From contig NZ_CP025228.1 in assembly GCF_004102025.1 (NCBI RefSeq), positions 2,604,001 through 2,668,000 on the forward strand: 64,000 bases of DNA. Reading direction: 5' to 3'. Positions 1-9,197 of this stretch are shown piece after piece. A program made the position numbers and the translations under genes. The notes under the pieces were generated by a model. It made no database searches. It saw nothing but the letters and a program-made list of their open reading frames with translations, and was not told where the DNA came from. The stretch's first letter is position 1; each line of letters starts with the position of its first letter. The stretch is from Actinomyces qiguomingii (GTDB lineage Bacteria; Actinomycetota; Actinomycetes; Actinomycetales; Actinomycetaceae).

Positions 1-632
1 ACCAGCGTGTACAGCGGTTCACCACCCGCACGTACCACCACATAGTCGGGCACGGAACCGGCCTTGAAAGTGACCGGGCCGCGCACCAGGTCGTGGAAGG
101 TGATGTCCTCATCCGGCATGCGCATGCGCAGCACGGGCAGGCGCCCCTCGGCGCGGAACGCGGCCTTTTGTTCTTCGCTCAGGTCGCGGTCGTAGCCGTC
201 GTAGCCGAGTTTCGGGTCCTCACCGTTGGCGCGGTGACGGGCCTCGATCTCCGCGGGCGTGGAGAAGGACTCATACAGGTACCCGGCCTCCAACAGCTCC
301 TTGGCGACCTGACGGTACAGCTCGGTGCGCTGGGACTGGCGGTAGGGTGCGTGCGGACCGCCCTTAGCCGCACCCTCGTCCCAGTCCAGGCCGAGCCAGC
401 GCAACGAGTCGAGGATCGCCTCGAAGGACTCCTCGGAGTCACGGGCGGCGTCGGTGTCTTCGATGCGCAGCACGAAGGTGCCGCCGGTGTGTCGCGCGTA
501 GGCCCAGTTAAACAGGCAGGTGCGCACCATGCCGACATGCGGTGTGCCGGTGGGCGAGGGGCAGAAGCGGACGCGAATCGGCACGGGTCCAGATGCTGGC
601 GGGGCCGGGGGCTTGAAGGTGTTCTCGCTCAT
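1..632 (-). CDS. gltX: Glutamyl-tRNA synthetase, N-terminal part (cut by window edge)
   Basis: Class I aminoacyl-tRNA synthetase that charges tRNA-Glu with glutamate in the cytoplasm. About 210 codons of the N-terminal half are visible, reading on the minus strand from ATG at 632. Shortly after the start comes the HIGH-type ATP-binding segment, seen here as [15 protein letters not shown]. The KMSKS loop and the anticodon-binding domain would lie beyond base 1. The first about 18 residues are a Pro/Ala-rich leader before the conserved Rossmann start ([12 protein letters not shown]). Identification is by motif and by agreement of the whole visible frame with the family. GltX versus a non-discriminating GluRS cannot be told apart here. 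Confidence 0.9.
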   Translation of the reverse strand, partial: MSENTFKPPAPPASGPVPIRVRFCPSPTGTPHVGMVRTCLFNWAYARHTGGTFVLRIEDTDAARDSEESFEAILDSLRWLGLDWDEGAAKGGPHAPYRQSQRTELYRQVAKELLEAGYLYESFSTPAEIEARHRANGEDPKLGYDGYDRDLSEEQKAAFRAEGRLPVLRMRMPDEDITFHDLVRGPVTFKAGSVPDYVVVRAGGEPLYTL

Positions 633-814
633 GATGGGTCAACCCTAACCGGCTCTTCGTGTTTGGGGGTGTGGTGGGTTGACGGGGGTGGGTTGACGAG
701 TGGTGGTGGTTGGTGGGTTCGTGTCGACGGTTCGTGGCTTGGACCGTCTTGGGACCGTCTAGCTGTACTTGGATCGCCCGAGACGCAGTTTCAGGCGGTT
801 CAACTGGGGATACT

Positions 815-871
815 GCGGTCGAGCTGGAGGCGCGCGGTCGAGCTGGAGGCGCGCGGTCGAGCTGGAGGATC
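815..871. repeat. 19-bp tandem repeat, three copies
   Basis: Three consecutive copies of a unit beginning GCGGTCGAGCTGGAGG start at 815, 834 and 853. The third copy diverges in its last bases. No gene covers it, so it may be slippage-prone. Confidence 0.85.
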
Positions 872-992
872 GGGGTTCAGGTAGGCGTATTTCTGCGGCA
901 GCGGGACCCGCTGACTTCGTATACGCGGACAGCCGCACGGTTGGGGGCCGGGACCTACGCTTTCACCGCTGGCCGATATACGCAGAGAACCG

Positions 993-1046
993 TTGGACCG
1001 TCTGGCTGCGGTTGGACTGCCTGAAACGCACTCTCAGACGGTCCAA
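993..1046. repeat. 12-bp inverted repeat (TTGGACCGTCTG / CAGACGGTCCAA)
   Basis: The arms at 993-1004 and 1035-1046 are perfect reverse complements separated by 30 bases. The arm motif recurs nearby (739-760, 1057-1064), so this looks like a cluster of protein-binding or repeat-family sites rather than a simple terminator; there is no T-run. Confidence 0.6.
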
Positions 1047-1428
1047 GCGCAGTAGCGCGGTCCAAGTATGAGGTCGGCAGTCGGCAGGGCTCATCTGGGG
1101 GCCAGTTTGGGTGGCGGTGCTACCGCCGTCCTGAGCACGCCTCGTCCAAGGGCGCGGCCAAAGTCGTGGTGGCGCCCATAGGAGCAGCCCCTGTGACACG
1201 CTGGCCTATAGCACCATGTTTGTCCCGAGTCCCCGGGCCCTCTAGAGCGCTGCTCGGCAGTGTGTACTCGACGGCTACCCCGGGCCTTGCAGGGCTAAAC
1301 GGCCTGGGCGCGGCTCCACAACGTCCGGGGGTCGAAGGGCGAGGACTGGGGAGCACTCCCCATGGCGATCGCCGCCGTATCCCGCTAACGTAAGTGATAT
1401 CCCCGTAATCTACTTCCAGGAGCACTCC

Positions 1429-2187
1429 ATGAACACTTCACCGTCCCCGAAGGCATCCCTCGTCCGCCGCCGCGCAGCGGCGCTGCTCGCGCTGGGCCTT
1501 GCGCTGCCCGGAATCGTCGCCTGCGAGGACGAGGCTCCGGTAACCGCGGCTCCTGAGACCCAGCAGACAGATTCCGCCGATGACCCGGATGCCGAGCCCA
1601 GTCCGCAGGATCGCTCCGCCGACGATTCGACCGGAGACGTCGACGACGACGCCTACTGGCGCTTCCCCATCCAGTTCGACGGGTGGCGTGTGGAGACGCT
1701 AGATGTGGAGGGTCGCAACGAGTTGAACACCACCGACGGCAAGTGCCTATACGAGAGCATCCAGAACGTCTACCCGCAGACTGAGTACAGCGACGAGCAG
1801 GAGACTCAGTTTCAGGCCGACGCGTGGGTCGAGGACTTCGAAGACGACTACCGCAACATCAGCTCCACGCAGAAGACCGACACCACGGTCACCGACCTGT
1901 CGGGCAACCCGGTGGAGATGATCAAGGTCGAGACCAACTACAGCAGCGACAGGAACGATTACAAGGCGATCACCTGGATACGCGTGTTCACCACCAAGCA
2001 GATGCCCGTCATGATGGCGCTGAACTACACCTGCACTATCGACGCCATCGACGAGACCGAACTCGAAGAGATGGTCTCGCAGACGCACATCGTCAACCCG
2101 GGCCCGGCCAAGATGGAGGACGGCACGCCGGAGACCTCCTCCAGCTCCTCCGACTCCTCCACGAGTAAGGACGACGACATGGTCTGA
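1429..2187 (+). CDS. Putative secreted lipoprotein of unknown function
   Basis: A 252-residue protein with an N-terminal export signal: Arg-rich n-region (about residues 10-17), hydrophobic core (ALLALGLALPG) and lipobox IVAC, with the lipidated Cys near residue 32. It should be anchored to the outer face of the membrane. The next 35 residues are acidic and Ser/Asp-rich (a linker). A globular portion from about residue 76 (YWRFPIQFDGW) to 225 follows, and then a Ser-rich low-complexity tail. The start is supported by AGGAG about 8 bases upstream. No known domain is recognised. It stands alone between a gene-free region and the MalY gene. Confidence 0.8.
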   Translation: MNTSPSPKASLVRRRAAALLALGLALPGIVACEDEAPVTAAPETQQTDSADDPDAEPSPQDRSADDSTGDVDDDAYWRFPIQFDGWRVETLDVEGRNELNTTDGKCLYESIQNVYPQTEYSDEQETQFQADAWVEDFEDDYRNISSTQKTDTTVTDLSGNPVEMIKVETNYSSDRNDYKAITWIRVFTTKQMPVMMALNYTCTIDAIDETELEEMVSQTHIVNPGPAKMEDGTPETSSSSSDSSTSKDDDMV

Positions 2188-2222
2188 GGCGCCAGCCTCC
2201 GCTTCTTCCATACACTGCTCAC

Positions 2223-3464
2223 ATGACTGCCCCCAACGCCGACTCGATGCCCGCCTTCGACGACGTCGCCACAGAAGCGGCCTTCGACGCCCTCAGTCCC
2301 GCGGAGATGCAAAGGCGCGGCTCGCTGAAATGGACCATGTACCCCGGCGATGTGATCGGCGCCTGGGTGGCGGAGATGGACCTCGGGACGGCGCCGTCGG
2401 TCACCGCCGTGCTTCAACGCGCTGTCACAGATGGCTCCTACGGCTACCTGCCCCCGCAGATCGGCCAGGCAGTACGGGAGGAGACGGCCCGCTTCCAGCA
2501 TGAGGCCTTCGGCTGGTCGGTCCGGGCTCAGGACGTGAGCCTGCTGCCGGATGTGCTCTCCGCGCTCGGCGCGGTGATCGCGCACCACACCCGGCCTAAC
2601 AGCGCTGTAATCGTGCCGACGCCCGCATACATGCCGTTCCTCTCATTCCCCGGCATGTACGGGCGTCAGTGCGTGCAGGTGCCCGCCCTGCCCAGCCGCG
2701 ACGCCGGTGGCGCCGTTAGCTGGAAACTGGATCTGGATCGCATTGAGGCGGCCATGGCCGACGGCGCTGGCCTGCTGGTGCTGTGCAACCCATGGAATCC
2801 GGTGGGGCGGGTGCTGTCCGCCGAGGAGTTGGACGCCGTCGCCGTCCTCTCCGGGCGTTACCGGGTGCCGGTTTTCGCCGACGAGATCCACTCCTCGCTC
2901 ATTGTGGACCCCGGCGCGACGCACCTGCCCTACGCCTCCCGCCCGACCGCCGACCCCGATCTGACCTTCACCGCCACCGCGGCCTCCAAGGGTTGGAACA
3001 TGCCCGGCCTCAAATGCGCCCAGCTGATCGCTTCCGCCGAAGCGCGCAGGGCGTGGGACACCAACCCGTTATCCCATCACCTGGCTAATGAGGCATCGCT
3101 GCTGGGCGCGCGGGCGACCGTGGCCGCGCTGCGGGAGGGGCGGGAGTGGAATGCCTGTGTGAACCGATATGTACGCGCCAATGCGCGGCTCGTGGCGCAG
3201 GCGCTGAGCGCAATCGACGGTGTGGAGATGACGGTGCCGTCAGCCACCTACCTGGCCTGGCTGGACTGCTCTGCGCTGCCTCTGCCCCAGGGAGTCGGCC
3301 CGGCGGAGTTCTTCCGGCGCGAACCCGGGGTGGCGATGAATGACGGCGCCACCTTCGGCATCGGCTACGAGTCCTTCTGCCGACTGAACCTGGCCACCGG
3401 ACGGCGCATCACAGAGCTGATCGGGCAACGCCTGGCCGACGCCGTCGCCCACCTGCACGCCTGA
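2223..3464 (+). CDS. MalY/PatB-type PLP aminotransferase (probable cystathionine beta-lyase)
   Basis: A 413-residue fold-type I PLP enzyme of the MalY/PatB subgroup. Visible family marks are PAYMPFLSFPGMYGRQ, VLCNPWNPVGRVLSAEEL, the PLP-phenol Asp in FADEIHSSLI, and the Schiff-base Lys in TAASKGWNMPGLK. Members cleave C-S bonds of cystathionine or related thioethers, and E. coli MalY also modulates a regulator. Substrate cannot be decided from sequence. It begins 35 bases after the lipoprotein stop and ends about 50 bases from a convergent gene. Confidence 0.87.
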   Translation: MTAPNADSMPAFDDVATEAAFDALSPAEMQRRGSLKWTMYPGDVIGAWVAEMDLGTAPSVTAVLQRAVTDGSYGYLPPQIGQAVREETARFQHEAFGWSVRAQDVSLLPDVLSALGAVIAHHTRPNSAVIVPTPAYMPFLSFPGMYGRQCVQVPALPSRDAGGAVSWKLDLDRIEAAMADGAGLLVLCNPWNPVGRVLSAEELDAVAVLSGRYRVPVFADEIHSSLIVDPGATHLPYASRPTADPDLTFTATAASKGWNMPGLKCAQLIASAEARRAWDTNPLSHHLANEASLLGARATVAALREGREWNACVNRYVRANARLVAQALSAIDGVEMTVPSATYLAWLDCSALPLPQGVGPAEFFRREPGVAMNDGATFGIGYESFCRLNLATGRRITELIGQRLADAVAHLHA

Positions 3465-3513
3465 GGAGAGGCCTTCTTCCCCCGCGGATGGGCAGACCGC
3501 GACTGCGCCCGGC

Positions 3514-4341
3514 TCAGCTGGTCACAACCGGATTGCTGATGGAGCCGATGCCCTCGACCTCGACCGCGACACGCTGGCCGGCGCGGATCTCGCCCACACC
3601 GGCGGGCGTGCCCGTGAGCACGACGTCGCCGGGCAGCAGCGTGAACACCCGGGAAACGTAGGCGATCAGTTCGGGAACCGGATGGATCATGTCAGCAGTG
3701 GTGCCCTCCTGCACGATGCGCCCGTCCACGCGCGCCCGCACCACGGCGCTGGCCGGATCGAATCCGGGGCCGTCGGCGCCGGGCTCGGGAATCTCAATCC
3801 AGGGACCGAGCGGACAGGATGTGTCGAAGGCCTTGGCGCGGGTCCAGGTTTCGTCTGCGCGTTGGCAGTCCCTGGCAGTTACATCGTTGGCAACCGTATA
3901 GCCAAGGATCGCTGCGGCCGCTTGAAGCGGTGATGCGTTCTTGACCACGGATTTGATGACGACGGCGAGCTCGGCCTCGTAGTGGACCTCATCGGACCAT
4001 TCGGGCAGCACGATCGGGGTATCGGGGCCGATGACGGCCGTATTGGGCTTGATGAAGACGATTGGCTCAGGTGGGGCGGCCGTGCCCATCTCGGCCGCAT
4101 GGGCGGCGTAGTTCTTGCCGATGCCCACAACCTTGGACCGGGGAATCACCGGGGAGACCAGGCGCACCTCGGTCAGGGCAATCGCCTCCCCCGTAGCCTC
4201 CGGCGCGGTGTAGAACGGGTCGCCTTTGAGCGCCAGCAGGCGTCCGGCGGATTCTCCGCAGGGGACGGCCTCATCGGCGGGCAGGCCGTCGACTATGCCA
4301 TAACGGAGTTCGGCTCCGGTGGAGAAGCGTGCGATCTTCAT
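3514..4341 (-). CDS. Fumarylacetoacetate hydrolase (FAH) family protein
   Basis: A 275-residue protein with the FAH catalytic domain spanning about residues 70-272. Signature stretches are KVVGIGKNYAAHAAEMG, PIVFIKPNTAVIGP, the metal-binding acidic segment HYEAELAVVI, GYTVANDVTARD and VLTGTPAGVGE. The family comprises Mg-dependent hydrolases, isomerases or decarboxylases of 2-keto acids, such as 2-hydroxyhepta-2,4-diene-1,7-dioate isomerase and acylpyruvate hydrolase. In isolated copies like this it is often a generic acylpyruvase or oxaloacetate-handling enzyme. It follows the AGCS cluster on the same strand with a 66-base gap, so co-transcription is possible. Confidence 0.85.
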   Translation of the reverse strand: MKIARFSTGAELRYGIVDGLPADEAVPCGESAGRLLALKGDPFYTAPEATGEAIALTEVRLVSPVIPRSKVVGIGKNYAAHAAEMGTAAPPEPIVFIKPNTAVIGPDTPIVLPEWSDEVHYEAELAVVIKSVVKNASPLQAAAAILGYTVANDVTARDCQRADETWTRAKAFDTSCPLGPWIEIPEPGADGPGFDPASAVVRARVDGRIVQEGTTADMIHPVPELIAYVSRVFTLLPGDVVLTGTPAGVGEIRAGQRVAVEVEGIGSISNPVVTS

Positions 4342-4407
4342 GGCGCGACCCTAGACGATCATCCTCATGACCGGGAGGTTGAGCGGCGGGTTGGGTCAGG
4401 GCGCCGC

Positions 4408-5925
4408 TCAATCGGCGCTGATCCCGCTCGGCTCTGACTCACGCAAGGACTCGGCCTCCTCGGTCCAGATGTCACCGGGAAGCTCGGCGGGAAGATGGGG
4501 ATTGGCTGTGGACACGAAGTAGATCTTGTCTCGCGTACCGGATACGAGCTCCCGCTGTTGCTGCTCCCAGTCGCGCAGAGCGCCGAAGGCCCATTTGCCC
4601 AGCAATACCACTGCGATGATGTTGATGATCGCCATGACTCCCATGGCGACGTCGGACAGGTTCCACACGAAGGACAGGGAGGCCACCGCCCCGACTGCGG
4701 CGGCGACCACGATCATGGCGCGAACGCCGTAGTGGCTGTGCCCCATGCCGCGCAAGAAGTCCATATTCACCTCCGCATACGCATAGTTGCCCAACAGCGA
4801 GGAGTAAGCGAATACGAACACCACGATCGCCATCAGATACTGGGACCACGGTCCGAGCACGGCGCTCACGGACTCCACGGTGAGCGTGCCGGCGGCGTCG
4901 CGGTCGGCGGTGGCGGGGTCGTAGACGCCGGACAGCAGAATGATCAGGGCGGTGGCCGTGCACACCACAATCGTGTCCACGAACACGCCCATGGACTGGA
5001 TGAAGCCCTGCTGGACCGGGTGGTGCACGGTGGCGGTGGCGGCGGCATTGGGGACGGAGCCCTCTCCGGCCTCGTTGGAGAACAGTCCCCGTTTAATACC
5101 GTTCAGGGTGGCGGCCATGAAGCCGCCGCCGAGCCCCCACAGCGCCTGGTCCAAACCGAAGGCCCCCTTGAACACAGAGGCCAGGGCAGAGGGAATCGCG
5201 TCGATGTTGAGCACCAGTATGACCACGGCGATGATCACATAGACCAGGGCCATCAGCGGTGCCAGCCACTCGGTGATGGCGGCCACCCGCTTGATGCCTT
5301 TGAAGACCACGGGGGTGGTGATCACGACCAGCACAATCGCCGTCACCCACGGTTCGACGCCGAAGGTGCCCTTGAGAACATTGGAGATGGCGTTGGCTTG
5401 GGTGGCCTCATAGGCGAAGCCGAATACGAAGGTGATCACGACGGCGAAGACGCTCGCCAGCGTCTTGGAGCCCAGACCCTTGTGGATGTAGTAGGCGGGT
5501 CCGCCGCGGAAGGTTCCGTCGGGGTGGGAGACTTTGAACATCTGGGCGAGCGTGGACTCCACGAATCCGGTGGCCATGCCCACCAGCGCCACGATCCACA
5601 TCCAGAACACGGCGCCGGGACCGCCCATGGTGATGGCGATGGCGACGCCGACAATGTTGCCGGTGCCCACGCGGGAGGCCAGGCCGACGGTGAAGGCCTG
5701 GAAGGAGGACATGCCCTCACCCACGTCGCTGCGGGAGGAGCTGATGGTCCGCAGCATCTGGGTGAACAGGCGCAGCTGCAGGGCGCGGGTGCGCCAGGTG
5801 AAGTACAGGCCGGCCGCAATCAGCAGCCAGGCCAACAGGTCACCGTAAAGGTGGTCGGAGATGTCCTCGAGCACGGCAGCGGGGCCGTCGAAGAAGCCGG
5901 CGTTGGGCAGGAGCGTGGGATTCAT
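4408..5925 (-). CDS. Sodium:alanine/glycine symporter (AGCS family), copy 1
   Basis: A 505-residue integral membrane symporter that imports small neutral amino acids with sodium. AGCS hallmarks are GTGNIVGVAIAITMGGPGAVFWMW near residues 75-100, FRGGPAYYI, NGIKRGLFSNEAGEGSVPNAAA and about 11 hydrophobic segments. ATG at 5925 is chosen over an upstream in-frame Met because GGAG sits 5 bases before it and the protein then aligns with its paralogues. The C-terminal tail carries NPHLPAELPGDIW, a motif shared by all four copies. It is the last of four paralogues in tandem on the minus strand. Confidence 0.88.
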   Translation of the reverse strand: MNPTLLPNAGFFDGPAAVLEDISDHLYGDLLAWLLIAAGLYFTWRTRALQLRLFTQMLRTISSSRSDVGEGMSSFQAFTVGLASRVGTGNIVGVAIAITMGGPGAVFWMWIVALVGMATGFVESTLAQMFKVSHPDGTFRGGPAYYIHKGLGSKTLASVFAVVITFVFGFAYEATQANAISNVLKGTFGVEPWVTAIVLVVITTPVVFKGIKRVAAITEWLAPLMALVYVIIAVVILVLNIDAIPSALASVFKGAFGLDQALWGLGGGFMAATLNGIKRGLFSNEAGEGSVPNAAATATVHHPVQQGFIQSMGVFVDTIVVCTATALIILLSGVYDPATADRDAAGTLTVESVSAVLGPWSQYLMAIVVFVFAYSSLLGNYAYAEVNMDFLRGMGHSHYGVRAMIVVAAAVGAVASLSFVWNLSDVAMGVMAIINIIAVVLLGKWAFGALRDWEQQQRELVSGTRDKIYFVSTANPHLPAELPGDIWTEEAESLRESEPSGISAD

Positions 5926-6144
5926 GTGTCTCCGGACGTAGTCGGGGGGCGCCGCTTGATGGGCGTACGGGAGCACGTCGCAGGACGTGAACCCGGGCGA
6001 TCGGTGAACATTCGATTCAGCGGAGTCGGCGACGAAGCCGACCGCTGTTACAGGTTATGGACACTCTATTTCAGTTGAATGTCGTAATAGCCGGCGGTGT
6101 CTCCAATCTCACTGCTGTCTGAGGATCCAGGAGGGATGGTGACC

Positions 6145-7626
6145 TCACGCCGGTCCGAGCCGGTCGTCCCAGACGTCGCCGGGTAACTGGTCAGGCAGGT
6201 ACGGGTTCGCTGCCGCGACGAAGCGGACTGCGGCTTCCGGCTTGTGGCCTGCGCGCACCTGGCGCCGCTGAGCCTCCCAGTCACGCAGCACGCCCAGGGC
6301 CCACGGGGTCAGGACCACCAGGGCGATCAGGTTCAGGACGGCGCCGACGCCAAGCAGCACGTCGGCTAATGTCCATACGGTGGTCAGGGCCGCACCACCG
6401 CCGATGAAGGCACAGACGACGGCGGCGGTGCGCAGCGCCGTCGTCACCCACGGAGTGCGGGTGAGATAATCCAGGCACACTTCGGCATAGGAGAATGCGC
6501 CCAGGATCGTGGAGTAGGCCAGTACGAACACCAGCAGTGTCATGGGCCAGCTGGTCCACTGCCCCAGGACGGCGGCGATGGCGGTCTGGGTGAGGGTACC
6601 GGAGATGTCCGGATCTTCGGCGCCGGCTACCAGCAGGGAGTAGATGCTGTGGTCGGAGCCGCCGGCGATGAGAATGGCCAGGGCGGTGGCGGTGCAGATA
6701 AAAAGGGTGTCCACCAGCACACCGAAAACCTGTACGAATCCCTGCTGGGCCGGGTGCGCAACCGTGGCCGAGCCGGCCGCGCATGCGGCCCCGCCCAGGC
6801 CGGCTTCGTTGGAGAACAGGCCCCGGCGGACACCGTTGAGCAGCGCCGCGATGACGCCTCCGGTGGTGCCGGCCAGCCCCGCGCGTAGGTTGAAGGCGCC
6901 GGCGAAGATCTCGCCCACCGCGTTCACCGCCTGGAGCGGATGACTGACGATGATGGCCAGGACCAGTAGCAGGTACAGGCCCGCCATCGCGGGGGCGAGC
7001 CATTCGGTTACCCGCACCACCGAGCGCAACCCGCCCAGCAGCACCGGGGCTACAAGCATGGTGACGATCACCGCACCCTGCCAGGGTGTGAGGCCGGTGG
7101 AGGCACCCAGCGCCGCCGTCATGGCGTTCGCCTGAACCATCGGCATGGCCAGGCCGTTGGCAACCATGAAAACGACGGCGAAAACCCCTCCGAGTACTGG
7201 CAGGCGCATGCCACGGGCCATGTAGTAGGCGGGCCCGCCGCGGTAGGTGCCGTCCCCGCGACGCACCTTGAACAGCTGCCCCAGGGAGGCCTCGGCGAAT
7301 GCGGTGGCGGTGCCCAGCAGCGCCACCACCCACATCCAGAATACGGCGCCCGGTCCGCCCAGGACCAGGGCGAGGGCCACGCCGACGATGTTCCCGGTGC
7401 CTACCCGGCAGGCGAGTCCCACGGCGAAGGCTTGGAAGGATGAGATCCCGCCCGCGGCGCCGGAGCGGGAGGAGGCCACTGACAGGACCATCGAGAAGAA
7501 GTGGCGCAGTTGCAGGCCGCGGGTGCGGATGGTGAACCAGGCGCCTGCACCCAGGAGCAGCCAGATCAGGACGGTGCCGAACAGCAGGTTGGAGGTGCTG
7601 GATAGGAAGTTGTTCAGGGCGTGCAC
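6145..7626 (-). CDS. Sodium:alanine/glycine symporter (AGCS family), copy 2
   Basis: A 493-residue AGCS transporter with the family core: GTGNIVGVALALVLGGPGAV, YRGGPAYYM and NGVRRGLFSNEAGLGGAAC, where the usual Pro-Asn-Ala is replaced by Ala-Ala-Cys. It ends with the shared tail NPYLPDQLPGDVW. GTG start at 7626 lies only 3 bases after the stop of copy 3, and the ribosome site (GGAGGG) lies within the last codons of that gene, so translation is probably coupled. The changed residues after NEAGLG suggest a different substrate preference from its neighbours; this is inference. Confidence 0.87.
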   Translation of the reverse strand: MHALNNFLSSTSNLLFGTVLIWLLLGAGAWFTIRTRGLQLRHFFSMVLSVASSRSGAAGGISSFQAFAVGLACRVGTGNIVGVALALVLGGPGAVFWMWVVALLGTATAFAEASLGQLFKVRRGDGTYRGGPAYYMARGMRLPVLGGVFAVVFMVANGLAMPMVQANAMTAALGASTGLTPWQGAVIVTMLVAPVLLGGLRSVVRVTEWLAPAMAGLYLLLVLAIIVSHPLQAVNAVGEIFAGAFNLRAGLAGTTGGVIAALLNGVRRGLFSNEAGLGGAACAAGSATVAHPAQQGFVQVFGVLVDTLFICTATALAILIAGGSDHSIYSLLVAGAEDPDISGTLTQTAIAAVLGQWTSWPMTLLVFVLAYSTILGAFSYAEVCLDYLTRTPWVTTALRTAAVVCAFIGGGAALTTVWTLADVLLGVGAVLNLIALVVLTPWALGVLRDWEAQRRQVRAGHKPEAAVRFVAAANPYLPDQLPGDVWDDRLGPA

Positions 7627-7629
7627 GGC

Positions 7630-9141
7630 TCAGCCCTCCAGATTCTTCGGCGCGGCGTGGCCGGAGTCGAAGTGATTGGGGGTGGCCGGGTCCGACACGG
7701 GCTCCCACACGCCGGGAAGCACATCACCGGGCAGCTCGGGGTTGCCGTGGCCGATGAATACCGGCTCGACTCCGACGGCGCGCTGGGCCTCCCAGTCGCG
7801 CAGAGCGCCGCGCACCCATGGGAACAGCCACACTATCACCACCAGGTTGAGCACACCCATCAGCCCCAGGGCGATATCGGTCAGCGCCCACACGATCGGC
7901 AGGGTCAGCACGGTGCCGGCGAAAGCGGCGACGGTCAGCAGGACGCCGAAGGCCTGCTCGGCGCGTTTCTCCCCGCCCAGGAAGTTGACGTTGACCTGGG
8001 AGTAGGAGTAGCAGCCCAGCACGGTGGAGAAGACCAGCACGAAGATCAGTATGACGATCGGCCAGGTAGTCCACTGCCCCAGGTGCTCGGCCACGGCCTG
8101 CTGAGTCAAAACGGCGCCCACTAGCCCCTCATCGCCGGGCCGGTAGGTGTCGGTGGCCAACAGGATTAGCAGTCCGGTGGCGGTGCACACCAGGCCGGTG
8201 TCCACGAACACGCCGAAGGACTGGATCAGGCCCTGCCGTACCGGGTGGGTGGTGGTGGCGGTGCCGGCCGCATTGGGGACTGTGCCCAGTCCGGCCTCGT
8301 TGGAGAACAGACCCCGGCGCACACCGTTGAGGATGGCGGCGATTACGCCGCCGGTCGTGCCGAACAGGGCCTGGTCAAGCCCGAAGGCACCGCGGATGAT
8401 CTGCCCCAGTACGGTGGGGATCTCACCGGCGTTCATCACGATAACCACAAGGGTGACCAGCACATAGGCCAGGGCCATGAATGGGGCGACCACCTCGGTT
8501 ACCCGGGCAACGGACTTCAGCCCGCCGAGCACCACCGGGCCGGTGAGCAGCACCAGCGCCACTCCTACCATCCACGGGGCCACATCGGGGACGGTGGCAT
8601 TGATGACGCCGGCCAGGGAGTTGGTCTGGACCATCACCACGGTGACGCCGACGCTGACTATGCACATGCCCGCAAAGATCGAGCCCCACAACTTCGAGCC
8701 CAGCCCGTTCTTGATGTAGTAGGCGGGCCCGCCGCGGAAGGTGAAGTCGCGACCGCGCTCCTTGAATACCTGGGCGAGGGTCGACTCGGTGAAGGCGGTG
8801 GCCATGCCGATCAGGGCCACCACCCACATCCAGAACAGGGCGCCGGGACCGCCAGCTACCACGGCCAGCGCCACCCCGGCGATATTGCCGATGCCCACAC
8901 GGGCAGCCAGGCCGACGGCGAAGGCCTGGAAGGAGGAGATGCCACCCGCGGCACCGGAGCGGGAGGAGGCGATGGCCCGCAGCATGGAGCCGAAATGCCT
9001 GACCTGCACTCCTCGGGTACGGATGGTGAGGTAGATACCGACGGCGATCAGCAGCGCCGCCAGCAAATAGGTGTAGAAGATGTCGTCGATCTGATTGAGG
9101 GTGTCCTCAATGTTGGTGAGGGTCATGGTGGGTACTGCCAT
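7630..9141 (-). CDS. Sodium:alanine/glycine symporter (AGCS family), copy 3
   Basis: A 503-residue AGCS transporter. Core motifs are GIGNIAGVALAVVAGGPGALFWMW, FRGGPAYYI and NGVRRGLFSNEAGLGTVPNAAGTA, with about 11 membrane segments. AGGAG 8 bases upstream supports ATG at 9141. The tail NPELPGDVLPGVW matches the paralogues with a small rearrangement. It is followed after 3 bases by copy 2 and preceded by a 56-base gap after copy 4. The four genes probably form one transcription unit running towards lower coordinates. Confidence 0.88.
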   Translation of the reverse strand: MAVPTMTLTNIEDTLNQIDDIFYTYLLAALLIAVGIYLTIRTRGVQVRHFGSMLRAIASSRSGAAGGISSFQAFAVGLAARVGIGNIAGVALAVVAGGPGALFWMWVVALIGMATAFTESTLAQVFKERGRDFTFRGGPAYYIKNGLGSKLWGSIFAGMCIVSVGVTVVMVQTNSLAGVINATVPDVAPWMVGVALVLLTGPVVLGGLKSVARVTEVVAPFMALAYVLVTLVVIVMNAGEIPTVLGQIIRGAFGLDQALFGTTGGVIAAILNGVRRGLFSNEAGLGTVPNAAGTATTTHPVRQGLIQSFGVFVDTGLVCTATGLLILLATDTYRPGDEGLVGAVLTQQAVAEHLGQWTTWPIVILIFVLVFSTVLGCYSYSQVNVNFLGGEKRAEQAFGVLLTVAAFAGTVLTLPIVWALTDIALGLMGVLNLVVIVWLFPWVRGALRDWEAQRAVGVEPVFIGHGNPELPGDVLPGVWEPVSDPATPNHFDSGHAAPKNLEG

Positions 9142-9197
9142 CGGGGCTCCTAGCCGGTGGGATTCAAGGTAGCGGGGCGGACAGAGTCGGTTCCGGG

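Larger units (their letters stand above)
633..1428. other. Gene-free intergenic region (about 800 bp) with short repeats
   Basis: I see no convincing gene between gltX and the lipoprotein gene. Possible reading frames are short, lack ribosome sites and run through repeats. The stretch holds a 19-bp tandem repeat (815-871) and several copies of a TTGGACCG-type motif in both orientations (about 739-760, 993-1004, 1035-1046, 1057-1064). Two copies of GGACCGTCT (741-749 and 752-760) are spaced 11 bp, one helical turn. Confidence 0.6.

Noticed and set aside
4495..6078. Long plus-strand open frame (527 codons) opposite AGCS copy 1
   Set aside because: It is a shadow caused by high GC and codon periodicity of the symporter gene; its translation is a His/Gly-rich low-complexity string. 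The same applies to 6281-7708 (minus) and 9591-11294 (plus).
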